A DNA stretch of 64,000 nucleotides from positions 4,757,001-4,821,000 of the forward strand of contig CP126195.1 in assembly GCA_030272155.1 (NCBI GenBank), in the 5' to 3' direction. Source of the DNA: Tetradesmus obliquus (Eukaryota; Chlorophyta; Chlorophyceae; Sphaeropleales; Scenedesmaceae). The notes beneath the pieces were generated by a model. It was not told where the DNA came from. It made no database searches and was given only the letters and a program-made list of their open reading frames with translations. Positions 44,162 to 53,090 of this stretch are shown here, one piece after another. The translations under genes were made by a program, and so were the position numbers. Positions within the stretch are counted from its first letter, which is position 1. Each line of letters opens with the position of its first letter.

Positions 44162-44216
44162 CAGCACTGATGGCGCCGCGCCTCCCGGCGCGGCACCCCC
44201 CTCCCACGACGCCTAA
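42030..44216 (+). pseudogene. LINE ORF1, copy 2, with two premature stops
   Basis: The frame is open from 42,000 because the X tail happens to read in frame (MCNKHKQTK), then follows ORF1 from QQPRTKLNKPLILL to a TAG at 43,749-43,751, where copy 1 has CAG CGC CAG CGC. A second stop (TGA) follows near 43,805 through compensating 1-bp indels. The frame is open again to the normal TAA at 44,214-44,216. The CAG tracts that broke copy 1 are in frame here. The PADGVPPAAS-type repeats and both long Gln tracts are longer than in copy 1. Confidence 0.75.
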
Positions 44217-47200
44217 ATGCCCGGTACAACCGGGCCTACAAGGGCTGGCATGCGCAAACACGCCCTGCGCATTGCCAGTCATAATGTGGGTGGCGTGGGC
44301 TGTGCGGGGCTCCTGGCCTGCGCAGCGCAGGCGGCAGCAGGTTGGGTGGACCTGGATCTGCACGTCGTTGCCGTGCAGGAGTGCAGGTTGCAGTATGACG
44401 AGATTGCACAGGTGGTGGCGGCGATAAATGCAGCAGCAGCTCAGCGGGCTGCTGCTACGCAGAAGCCCCATTATGCAGGGTTTGACTTTAAGTACAGCTT
44501 CAACGCTGATCCTTTACACCCCTACTCAGCTGGCAACCTCATCTTGTGGCAGCGAAAGCTGGTATCCGAGGGCTCCCTACAAGTGCTACCTGAGGCTGAC
44601 GCCGACAGGGACGCCCACGGCCGTCTGATGGTGCTCCACTTTAAGTGGGGTGGCCATACTGTTCATCTTGTTAATGTGTACTGTCCTAATGATTCTGTGG
44701 ACCGCCAGGCCTACATCACAGGCACGCTGGCGCCGCTTTGGGCGGCCAACCCTACCAGCAGCATCTTCATCGGCGACTGGAACTATGTTGATGATCCTGC
44801 GGCCGACAGACGCTGCCTTGCCGGCCAGCCCACCACGCCCGACGCCCCATCCATGCGGGCTTGGCAAGCAGCGGCACCAGGTGCTGCTGATGCGTACCGG
44901 TGCCTGCATCCTACGCGCCGCACCTACACGTTCATCCATCGCAACCCGCAAATTGGACATGTAGCGCGGCTGGATCGAGCTTATGTTGGCAGCGCGCTGC
45001 GCGCCAGCGTGGCGTCATGTGCCACAGCTCCCTCGAGTGTCTCTGACCACTTCCCTTTGGTGCTTGAGCTGGCTCCCCTGCAGCCCCCCCACCCCACTAG
45101 CCCTGGCCTTGCCCGCGCCCGTGTGGACTTCTGGAGCAGCCCCAACCACCGCGCCCTGCTCAAGGCTTGGGTGCTCATCGAGCTGCAGGGCGAGCCAACG
45201 TCCGACTTTGCCCGCCTTGTTTGGTGGCCTGGCTTCAAGCACCGGCTCCTGGCCAAGTGCCGGGAGATTCGCAAGGCCTGGCGCGCTGACACAGCGCTGC
45301 CAACGTACGCCGGTGCCCAGCAGCAGGTGCAGGCAGCCCTGGAGCAGCTTGGCGCAGGTGCAGGTCAGCCGCAGATCAACGCAGCGATGGCGGCGCTGAC
45401 GGCTGCCCGCGCAGCCCTCCGCGCCGCCCAGCAGGCAGCATGGTCAGCCAGCGAACGGCAGCAGCGGCAGCAGTGGCTGCACCGCGGGGAGCAGCCCAAC
45501 CCCTGCATCACGGAGCAGCTGCGTGCCCTGGAGCGAGCTCCTGCCTCCAGGAAGGTGGTTGCTCTACGCAGTACAGCCGGCGCGTATGTGTGGGAGGGAG
45601 CAGGGCCTGCCAAGGTGGCCATCACGCAGTGGGCTGGTGTGAGTGCGCAGCCGACAGTGGACCCAGCCGCCCAGGCTGCCATCCTCGCAACCGTCGCCAG
45701 TTTGCCTCGGCAGCCAGCAGCAGCAGATGGCAGCGCAGTGGTCACCGCAGCCGCGGTGCTCCGGGCTATGTCAGACTCCAAGCCGAACACGTCCCCAGGC
45801 CTGGATGGCCTGCCTGTTGCAGTGTACAAGCACTGCAAGGAGCTGCTCGCGCCGGTCTTAGCACGTGTGTTTACGGCAGTAGGCACGCTGGGGCAGACAC
45901 CGGCCGGTTTCCTGGACGGTGTGGTGATCGGCATCTTCAAGGCTGGCGATGTTACCCTGGCAGCCAATTACCGCCCCATCACCCTGCTCAACACCGACTA
46001 CAGGCTCTTGGCCAGAATTTTGGCCTCCCGCCTGCAGGCAGTGCTAGATCAGGCTATCTCTCCTACGCAGACAGCTTTCATCAAGCGCCGCAGGATCGGC
46101 CACAACATCATCACCGTGCAGCTCCTGCTGCACGCGCTGCCAGAAGACAGCACAGTGGTGGCAGCGCTGCTGGATTTTGCCAAGGCGTACGACACCTTGG
46201 ACAGGCCCTTCCTGCTGTCTGTCATGAGTGCTATGGGCGTGGGGCCTGAATTCTGTAAGTGGGTGAAGTTGCTGCTCACCAACACGCATGCGTGCGCGTG
46301 CATGAATGGCTTTGTTTCTGGCATGCGCAGGTTTGAGGCTGGCGTGCGGCAGGGGTGTCCCCTGTCTCCTCTGCTCTACCTGTTTGTGGGTGAGGCATTG
46401 TTGAGGTTTTTGCAGAGTAAAGGCATCAACATCACCGTGCAAGGTGTGCAGTTGTCAGCGACTCAGTTTGCCGATGACACGCAGGTCTACCTGCGCTCCC
46501 CGGCACAGGTTGCACAGTTTTTACTACATATGCAGGTTATGGCAGCCGCGTCTGGGCAGCAGCTCAACCTGCATAAATCCAAGTTGCTTTTGCTGGGTGC
46601 TACTGCGCGGCAGCAGCACGCGACGCTCTCTCAGCAGCATGCTGCTGGTGTGTTGCCGCTCAGCCCTGTCCTGGAAGCCAATGTGTTGGGTGTGTGCGTG
46701 GGCTCTGACTCCCCGGTGGATTGGGGTCAGAAGCTGGCTTCTGTGGATGCTGCGCTCGCGCGGCTGTCGCACATTCCGCAGCTTTCGGTGTTTGGCAGAG
46801 GTATGGGTAGCGCTGCGTATGGTGTGAGCACCTTGCTTTATGCAGCTGAATTCTCTGATTTGCCGCCTGATGTTGATCGTCAGCACCTTGTTGCGTCGGT
46901 TGGGAAGTTAGTGGATAGAGGGTTGGCACCTGCTTCGTCTGTGCAGCGTTTCACTGGTGTGGCTGCTCGCTTTTTGGCGGGCAGGCCGGCTGAAGGTGGC
47001 TTTGGTGCTTTGCCATGGGTTGAACACATACGTGCACGGCATGCTTGGTGGGGCGCGCAGTTTGCTACAGCACCGCCTGACACTGAGCTGCCTTGGATCC
47101 GCATTGGGCGGGCGCTATTGCGTTCTAAGCATAAATGGTGGGGCCCATTGTCCTTGTTTGACAGCTTTGAAGACACGCAAACGCCGATGGAGCCGTCGCA

Positions 47201-48776
47201 GGCGTTCCCTCAGCAGTCCCTCCCTCCCCCGCCGCTGCGCCGCATGATTGCTGGTCTTCAAGCGCTAGGCAAAGTTTGTGATGTGAAGGCGTTGGCGCCT
47301 GCGGCGCCGGCCCCTGCACTGCCGCCGCCACATCCTCAACAGCTGTCCGACATGCAGCAGTTGCGTGCACAGCTGCAGGCTGTGCAGGATGCGCCAGTGC
47401 TACATCCCGGGGCTTGGTGTAGTTTGGCTCCTGTCTTTGCTAACCCCTTTTTACAAGCAATGGTTGGGTTTGTGCCCGGTGGGCTGCAAATGCATCCCGT
47501 GCCCTCTGTGCGCGGGCCACATGCATGTTCTGGCGGCAAGTGTCGCCCACGCATCCGCACTGTGGCCGATCTCTGTCGCGCTTGGCATGTCATCAAGCAT
47601 GCTGCACGGCAACAGCTGCCACACCCATTGCTGCCGTACGGCTCCAACTTCAGCAATGCAGACAATGAATCGGCAGATTTGACAGACTTGGTTAACTTGC
47701 TGCCCATGCCGTGGCATCGGGCTGCCTTGGCTGTTGTGCGGCATCCTGCAGCAGACCGGCCCTGGCCGCCTGCAGCTGTGCCAGACCCGCCATGTATGCC
47801 TTCTGCAGCAGAGCAGCATGTTGAGGCCATGTTGGTGGCGAGGCTAGGCTGGCGGAATCATCGCGGCAAGACGGTGTCTGTTGCACAATTGTCTGTTCGT
47901 GAAGCTACCTCACTGCAGCTTGGTCCCCTGCGTGCTGAGCGCCAGGAGCGGCGCACTAGGTTTGTCAGTGATGCGCTCGGTGCGGGTGCCCCGCCCGAGG
48001 CGTTGACTCGTGGTTTGCAATGTGTGGCAGCCGCCCAGGGCGCACTATGGAAGATGCGCTGGGACAATGCGTACAAGGAGACGTATTGGCGGCTGGTCAT
48101 GGATGGCTTGCCTACGTCGGAGCGCATGCACCAGCAGCATGATACCTGCATGTGTGGCGCTGCGTGTCCTGGTCTGGTGCACCATTTTTGGGAGTGCCCG
48201 GTTGCGGTAGCGGTGATTGACAGCCTGCTGTCTGCGTTGCCTGCAACATGGTGTACGCGGGCTGTAGGCCGCCCGCCGCTTGCTATGCGGCATGTCTGGT
48301 TGATGCAGCGGCCTCCCGGCCCTAAGCGGCTCCACCAGCGGGTTTGGGGGGTTGTTTGTTTAGCTGCTTTGAATGCCATGGATGTTGGCAGACGGCAGGC
48401 TAACAAGCTGCGCATTCCGCCGCCCGCGCCTGCCGCGCCGCGGCCGTCTGCGCCGCCGCCGCAATGGCAGGTACCTATTACAGATTTGTTTCAGCCTGCA
48501 GCTCTCATTGCTGCGCAGCAACAGCATAACCAGCTGGTTGAGCAGCGTAGGCAGCAGCAGCAGCTGCAACAACAACAACAGCGGCAGCAACTAATGGCGC
48601 AGGTGTTACAGGAGGCGAAACAGCAGGCGGTTTTGCGGTTTTGGGAATTGCTTGCTGATTTTGTGGCAATGGAGGCTGCGCCGGCTCATTGGCGTGTTGC
48701 GGTGCCTGGAGATCACCCGTTCTTGCGTTCTGATCCAGCACAGCTGCGCATTGTACTGGCGCCCCGCTCTGGTTGA
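44217..48776 (+). CDS. LINE ORF2: endonuclease and reverse transcriptase, copy 2
   Basis: 1,519 residues, open throughout, with the same domain order and catalytic residues as copy 1: GDWN, SDH, FADD at 751-754, and the zinc-binding CMCGAACPGLVHHFWECP near the C-terminus. The ATG again abuts the ORF1 TAA (44,214-44,219). Amino-acid differences from copy 1 are scattered, most densely in the C-terminal third, but a 323-bp block over RT motifs B to C is identical in both copies. Likely enzymatically competent on sequence grounds. Confidence 0.9.
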   Translation: MPGTTGPTRAGMRKHALRIASHNVGGVGCAGLLACAAQAAAGWVDLDLHVVAVQECRLQYDEIAQVVAAINAAAAQRAAATQKPHYAGFDFKYSFNADPLHPYSAGNLILWQRKLVSEGSLQVLPEADADRDAHGRLMVLHFKWGGHTVHLVNVYCPNDSVDRQAYITGTLAPLWAANPTSSIFIGDWNYVDDPAADRRCLAGQPTTPDAPSMRAWQAAAPGAADAYRCLHPTRRTYTFIHRNPQIGHVARLDRAYVGSALRASVASCATAPSSVSDHFPLVLELAPLQPPHPTSPGLARARVDFWSSPNHRALLKAWVLIELQGEPTSDFARLVWWPGFKHRLLAKCREIRKAWRADTALPTYAGAQQQVQAALEQLGAGAGQPQINAAMAALTAARAALRAAQQAAWSASERQQRQQWLHRGEQPNPCITEQLRALERAPASRKVVALRSTAGAYVWEGAGPAKVAITQWAGVSAQPTVDPAAQAAILATVASLPRQPAAADGSAVVTAAAVLRAMSDSKPNTSPGLDGLPVAVYKHCKELLAPVLARVFTAVGTLGQTPAGFLDGVVIGIFKAGDVTLAANYRPITLLNTDYRLLARILASRLQAVLDQAISPTQTAFIKRRRIGHNIITVQLLLHALPEDSTVVAALLDFAKAYDTLDRPFLLSVMSAMGVGPEFCKWVKLLLTNTHACACMNGFVSGMRRFEAGVRQGCPLSPLLYLFVGEALLRFLQSKGINITVQGVQLSATQFADDTQVYLRSPAQVAQFLLHMQVMAAASGQQLNLHKSKLLLLGATARQQHATLSQQHAAGVLPLSPVLEANVLGVCVGSDSPVDWGQKLASVDAALARLSHIPQLSVFGRGMGSAAYGVSTLLYAAEFSDLPPDVDRQHLVASVGKLVDRGLAPASSVQRFTGVAARFLAGRPAEGGFGALPWVEHIRARHAWWGAQFATAPPDTELPWIRIGRALLRSKHKWWGPLSLFDSFEDTQTPMEPSQAFPQQSLPPPPLRRMIAGLQALGKVCDVKALAPAAPAPALPPPHPQQLSDMQQLRAQLQAVQDAPVLHPGAWCSLAPVFANPFLQAMVGFVPGGLQMHPVPSVRGPHACSGGKCRPRIRTVADLCRAWHVIKHAARQQLPHPLLPYGSNFSNADNESADLTDLVNLLPMPWHRAALAVVRHPAADRPWPPAAVPDPPCMPSAAEQHVEAMLVARLGWRNHRGKTVSVAQLSVREATSLQLGPLRAERQERRTRFVSDALGAGAPPEALTRGLQCVAAAQGALWKMRWDNAYKETYWRLVMDGLPTSERMHQQHDTCMCGAACPGLVHHFWECPVAVAVIDSLLSALPATWCTRAVGRPPLAMRHVWLMQRPPGPKRLHQRVWGVVCLAALNAMDVGRRQANKLRIPPPAPAAPRPSAPPPQWQVPITDLFQPAALIAAQQQHNQLVEQRRQQQQLQQQQQRQQLMAQVLQEAKQQAVLRFWELLADFVAMEAAPAHWRVAVPGDHPFLRSDPAQLRIVLAPRSG

Positions 48777-49344
48777 CCTTCCTGCTTTTACATGATGTGC
48801 TGTCAGTAGTTGTCCAATTTCCACTTTCTGGCAAGGCCATGTTGCGTGTCGTGTGTCACTGTGCTTGATTTTCCAGCTCTGTGTGTCGCATTGCGTGCTT
48901 CTATGCTTGTCAGCCATGAGGATTGCAGAAGCAGTAGCACCTTAGTTTGCATGTCACATGCAGTGTCTCCTGTCGGTCCCGCGTGCTCCTGCTTGCTGCA
49001 GTCTGGTGTGTACAGCAGTGCCTTGGTGCAATCATGCCAAACACCTATGGTAAGCAGCACCATTGTGCATCCCGCTTGCTGTTTGGACCATGCCTGCCTT
49101 CCCTTGTGCGTTTTGTGCCCTGTGCTTTGAGCACCCTGCTGCTTTTCGTGCTGCTCTTCGCACATGCTGCACTGCATGTACTTGTTGGTTTATGGGGAGG
49201 TAGGGGCTGCAAGGTGCCTCTGGAGTTTTACTTTGGTTGCATCTTGTGGCCTGCTATCGGGTTCTCATGATATGTGAGCTGAAAGAGGGGCAAGTGACTC
49301 GCTCTAGGGCGATAGCTTGCCCCCCCCTGTAACAGACCTCTCTC
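48777..49344 (+). other. 3' UTR of LINE copy 2 (type B)
   Basis: Nearly identical to 31,654-32,221 and close to 52,525-53,090. It ends with a C-run, TGTAAC and AGACCTCTCTC, and is followed immediately by a 31-bp copy of the X tail. Confidence 0.75.
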
Positions 49345-49375
49345 GCCTGGCCCCCATGTGTAACAAACACAAACA
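49345..49375 (+). mobile_element. 31-bp scrap of the element X 3' tail
   Basis: GCCTGGCCCCCATGTGTAAC plus ACAAAC-type tail, matching the last bases of element X at 41,990. It sits exactly between the 3' end of LINE copy 2 and the truncated start of the next LINE fragment. Confidence 0.7.
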
Positions 49376-50044
49376 ATGGCGCTTGATGCCATTGCGCCCC
49401 GCCATGCTGCCTTTGTTACTCGGGTTAGAGCCCTGGATGCCCTGCCGATGGCAGTCAGCCTGCCTGCAGTGCAGTCGGTGTTGTCTCGTTGGTGGCAGGT
49501 GCGGGTGGCTAACATGTACAAGGAAGCGGCGTGGCGCTTGGCTTTGGATGCATTCCCTACTGCTCAACGTATGCAGACTACTGCTGCGTGTGCAGCATGT
49601 TCTGCTGCAGGGCCTGGGGTGGAACATCATTTTTGGACATGTCCTGTTGCTGTGGCGGTGCGGCGTGAGGTGGAAAGTCAACTAAGGGCGTTCACCTTGT
49701 TGCCGGCAGGTGCTGTACTGCCGTGCCGAGCTATATGGTTGGCGTGCCCCCCTCATAACGCTGTACATCGGTTGGTGTGGGACATGGTCTGTCTTGCAGC
49801 AGTGCATGCTTTTGAGAAAGGCCGCAGGGCAGCGTGGGCTGTGTCAAGTGACCTTGGGGTACCCCAGCTGGTGGAGCAAGTGGCTGTGAGAGCAGCAGTA
49901 GGTGCTTTTTGGGATGCACTTGCGGACTTTGCTGCTACGGCTAGGGTGCCGTCACGGTATAGAAATCGGCTGCTCACACAACAGCCTTTTATTGCCTGGC
50001 ATACTGTGTTGCGTGGCAATGGTTTGTGTGTGGTGCGGCGGTGA
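49376..50044 (+). pseudogene. LINE ORF2 C-terminal fragment, divergent lineage
   Basis: 222 residues open from ATG 49,376 to TGA at 50,042. Zinc-binding block CAACSAAGPGVEHHFWTCPV corresponds to the CMCGAACPG..HHFWECPV block of ORF2. The preceding segment (ANMYKEAAWRLALDAFPTAQRM) matches the DNNFKELYWRLIMDGLPTSRRM segment. No reverse transcriptase is included. The ATG is probably fortuitous at the truncation point. Confidence 0.75.
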
Positions 50045-50576
50045 TGGCCTTCTTCTCACTGTGTGTACGTGCTTTCTCTGTGAGCTTCTGACATGCCAGA
50101 GCTAGCCGTCTTGCTTTGCAGGAGCTGTGCGTTGCCGTATCGCTGCTGCAACATGTAGTTGTGCGGCCCTTGCAGCAGCTGGCTTGTTCTCTGCTCTCTC
50201 TCCCCAGTTTGTCGCCTCAGACCACCGCCTGCCAGGCTGTGTTGCTGCTGGTGGGTGTTGTTTCTGTGGGTTCAGCCCGCCCGCTGCACTGCATAAAGTG
50301 CAGCTTGCTGTCACTGACACTGTTTACACTAGTCCTGCCTTTGTTTAGCATCAACACTGCGTGTGCTGTGACTGACGGCTTTGCCTGCAAGGCCATATGT
50401 CAAATTACACACACAGAGAGACTTTCTGGGGTGAGTCTCCTTGAGTGACAGCCTGTTTTGCTGAGCGACGTTCCAGATTTTCGGGTGTTCGTTGCAACGT
50501 AGTTGCCTGTGCACACCGTGTAACCCCTCTTCTTCTGTAGCTTGCCTGTACAATCCACCCTATCTTCTTCTTCTGT
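49376..50576 (+). mobile_element. 5'-truncated LINE of a third lineage (type C)
   Basis: The coding end (49,376-50,044) aligns by eye with the ORF2 C-terminus of the other LINEs but is strongly divergent, and its 3' UTR is unrelated to theirs. It ends with GAGTGACAGCC near 50,443 and GTGTAACCCCTCTTC near 50,517, then CTGTACAATCCACCCTATC, a phrase also present at 30,939. Confidence 0.65.
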
Positions 50577-50605
50577 GGCCCCCATGTGTAACAAACACAA
50601 ACAAA
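50577..50605 (+). mobile_element. 29-bp scrap of the element X 3' tail
   Basis: GGCCCCCATGTGTAAC plus AAACACAAACAAA, again at the junction just before a truncated LINE. Confidence 0.7.
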
Positions 50606-50614
50606 TCTGTAGCT

Positions 50615-51950
50615 GAAGATGCGCTGGGATAATAATTTCAAAGAGTTGTACTGGCGGCTTATTATGGATGGCCTGCCGACATCGCAGCGTATGCACAAGT
50701 CGGGTGACACTTGCATGTGTGGCGCTGCCTGTCCTGGTTGGGTTCATCATTTTTGGGAGTGCCCTGTTGCGGTAGCAGTGATTGACAGTGTGCTGTCTGA
50801 GTTGCCTGCTGCTTGGTGTACGTGGGCTGCAGGCCGCCCACCGCTTGCTATGCGGCATGTTTGGTTGATGCAGCCGCCAGCTGGCCCTACCAAGCTCCAC
50901 AGAGGCGTTTGGAAGGTTGTCTGTCTAGCTGCTCTGAATGCCATGGATGTTGGCAGACGACATGCTAATAAGCTGAGCATCCCGCCGCCCGCCCTGGCCG
51001 TGCAGCAGCCACCGCCGCTGCCGACGGGCCAGGCGCTTATTACTGATACACTACAGCTTGCAGCTCTCACTGCTGCGCAGCAACAGCATAATCAGCTGGT
51101 AGAGCAGCGCCGACAGCAGCAGCAGCTGCATAATCAACAACAGCGACAACAGCTGGTAGCGCAGATGTTACAGGAGGCTAAGCAGCACGCGGTGTTAAGG
51201 TTTTGGGAGTTGCTTGCTGATTTTGTGGCAACAGAGGCAGCGCCCGCTACTTGGCGGGTTGCGGTGCCTGGCAATCACCCGTTTCTGTGCTCTGATCCAG
51301 CGCAGCTACGCATTGTACTGGCGCCCCGCTCTGGTTGACCTTCCTGCCTCTGCATGTTGTGCTGTCAGCAGTTGTCGATTTTCCAGTTTCTGTCAAGGGC
51401 ATGTTGCATGTGGTGGGTGTCGCAGCGCTGGTTTCTCAGCTCTTTCCTCCGTGCTGCATGTTTCTGTCCTTGTCAGCAGTAAGGATTGCAGAAGCAGCAG
51501 AGCCCTAGTTTGCCTTAGTTTGCCTTAGTTTGCTTTGATTTGCCTGTCGGTCGTACACCGCGTCAGTTATGCATGCTCCTGCTTGCTGCAGTCTGGTGAG
51601 TACAGCAGTGCCTTGATGCGATCATGCCAGACATTTATGGTGAGCAGCACCTTTGTGCACCCCGCTTGCTGTTTGGACCATGCTTGTCCTTCCCTGTGCG
51701 CTTTCTGCCTGGTGCGTGGAGCACATGCTGCTTTTCGTGCTGCATTTCGCACTTGCTGCCCTGCATGTACATGTTCGTTTATGGGGAGATAGGGGCTGCG
51801 AGACGCCTCTGGAGTTTTCTTTGGTGGCGTCTTGTGGCTTGCTATCGAGTTCATACGATATGTGAGCTGAAAGTAGGGCAAGTGACTCACTCTCGGGTGA
51901 TAGCTTGCCTTCTCCTGTAACAAGCCTCTCTCTCTGTAGCTTGCCTTCTC
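50615..51950 (+). mobile_element. 5'-truncated LINE, type A 3' end
   Basis: Matches the end of LINE copy 1 (39,463 onward), including its 3' UTR, with few differences. It starts at GAAGATGCGCTGGG and runs to CCTGTAACAAGCCTCTCTC near 51,930. Confidence 0.85.
50619..51338 (+). pseudogene. LINE ORF2 C-terminal fragment (type A)
   Basis: 239 open residues beginning MRWDNNFKELYWRLIMDGLP. They contain the complete zinc-binding block (CMCGAACPGWVHHFWECP), the Gln-rich region and the conserved tail ending LAPRSG. No RT or endonuclease. Confidence 0.85.
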
Positions 51951-52003
51951 CAGCCTCTCCAGCCTCTCCTGTAGCTTGCCTTCTCCTGTAACAAGCCTCT
52001 CTC
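51903..52003. repeat. Multiplied LINE 3' tails
   Basis: CTTGCCTTCTCCTGTAACAAG occurs at both ends of this ~100-bp stretch, with partial copies (TGTAGCTTGCCTTCTCCAGC, CAGCCTCTCC twice) between them. These are iterated, very short type A 3' ends ahead of the next LINE fragment. Confidence 0.7.
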
Positions 52004-53090
52004 CGTAGGCCGCTCGCCGCTTGCTATGCGGCATGTCTGGTTGATGCAGCGGCCTCCCGGCCCTAAGCGGCTCCACCAGGGTGTTTGGGGGGTTGTTTGT
52101 TTAGCTGCTTTGAATGCCATGGATGTTGGCAGACGGCAGGCTAACAATCTGCGCATTCCGCCTGACGCCGCCCGCGCCTGCCGCGCCGCGGCCGTCTGCG
52201 CCGCCGCCGCAATGGCAGGTACCTATTACCGATGTGTTTCAGCCTGCAGCTCTCACTGCTGCGCAGCAACAGCATAACCAGCTGGTTGAGCAGCGTAGGC
52301 AGCAGCAGCAGCTGCAACAACAACAACAGCGACAGCAACTAATAGCGCAGGTGTTACAGGAGGCGAAGCAGCAGGCGGTTTTGCGGTTTTGGGAGGTGCT
52401 TGCTGATTTTGTGGCAATGGAGGCTGCGCCGGCTCATTGGCGTGTTGCGGTGCCTGGAGATCACCCGTTTCTGCGTTCTGATCCAGCACAGCTGCGCATT
52501 GTACTGGCGCCCCGCTCTGGTTGACCTTCCTGCTTTTACATGATGTGCTGTCAGTAGTTGTCCAATTTTCACTTTCTGGCAAGGCCATGTTGCATGTCGT
52601 GTGTCACCGTGCTTGATTTTTCAGCTCTGTGTGTCGCATTGCGTGCTTCTATGCTCGTCAGCCATGAGGGTTGCAGAAGCAGTAGCACCTTAGTTTGCAT
52701 GTCACATGCAGTGTCTCCTGTTGGTCCCGCGTGCTCCTGCTTGCTGCAGTCTGGTGTGTACAGCAGTGCCTTGGTGCAATCATGCCAAACACCTATGGTA
52801 AGCAGCACCATTGTGCATCCCGCTTGCTGTTTGGACCATGCCTGCCTTCCCTTGTGCGTTTTGTGCCCTGTGCTTTGAGCACCCTGCTGCTTTTCGTGCT
52901 GCACTTCGCACATGCTGCACTGCATGTACTTGTTGGTTTATGGGGAGATAGGGGCTGCAAGATGCCTCTGGAGTTTTACTTTGGTTGCATCCTGTGGCTT
53001 GCTATCGGGTTCTCATGATACGTGAACTGAAAGAGGGGCAAGTGACTCACTTTAGGGTGATCGCTTGCCCACCCCTGTAACAGACCTCTC
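52004..53090 (+). mobile_element. 5'-truncated LINE, type B 3' end, with 7-bp insertion
   Basis: Matches copy 2 from GTAGGCCGC on, with CGCTTGCTATGCGGCATGTC following. A 7-bp insertion (about 52,163-52,169, CCTGACGCCGCC versus CCGCC) shifts the frame. The 3' UTR ends CCTGTAACAGACCTCTCTC at about 53,090, the right edge of the retroelement nest. Confidence 0.85.
52008..52524 (+). pseudogene. LINE ORF2 C-terminal fragment, frameshifted (type B)
   Basis: The first frame reads MRHVWLMQRPPGPKRLHQ up to the 7-bp insertion; after it the correct residues continue in another frame (APRPSAPPPQWQVP) to the normal end LAPRSG at 52,524. The zinc-binding block is already lost. Confidence 0.8.

Larger units (their letters stand above)
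42023..49344 (+). mobile_element. L1-type LINE, copy 2, missing its extreme 5' end
   Basis: It begins inside the poly-Gln start of ORF1, directly after the tail of element X, so the 5' UTR and first ORF1 codons are absent. ORF1 has two stops, ORF2 is open, and the 3' UTR ends CCTGTAACAGACCTCTCTC at 49,344. ORF1 is almost identical to copy 1, whereas most of ORF2 and the 3' UTR are clearly divergent and belong to the type B subfamily. The two copies are therefore mosaics of each other. Confidence 0.85.
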
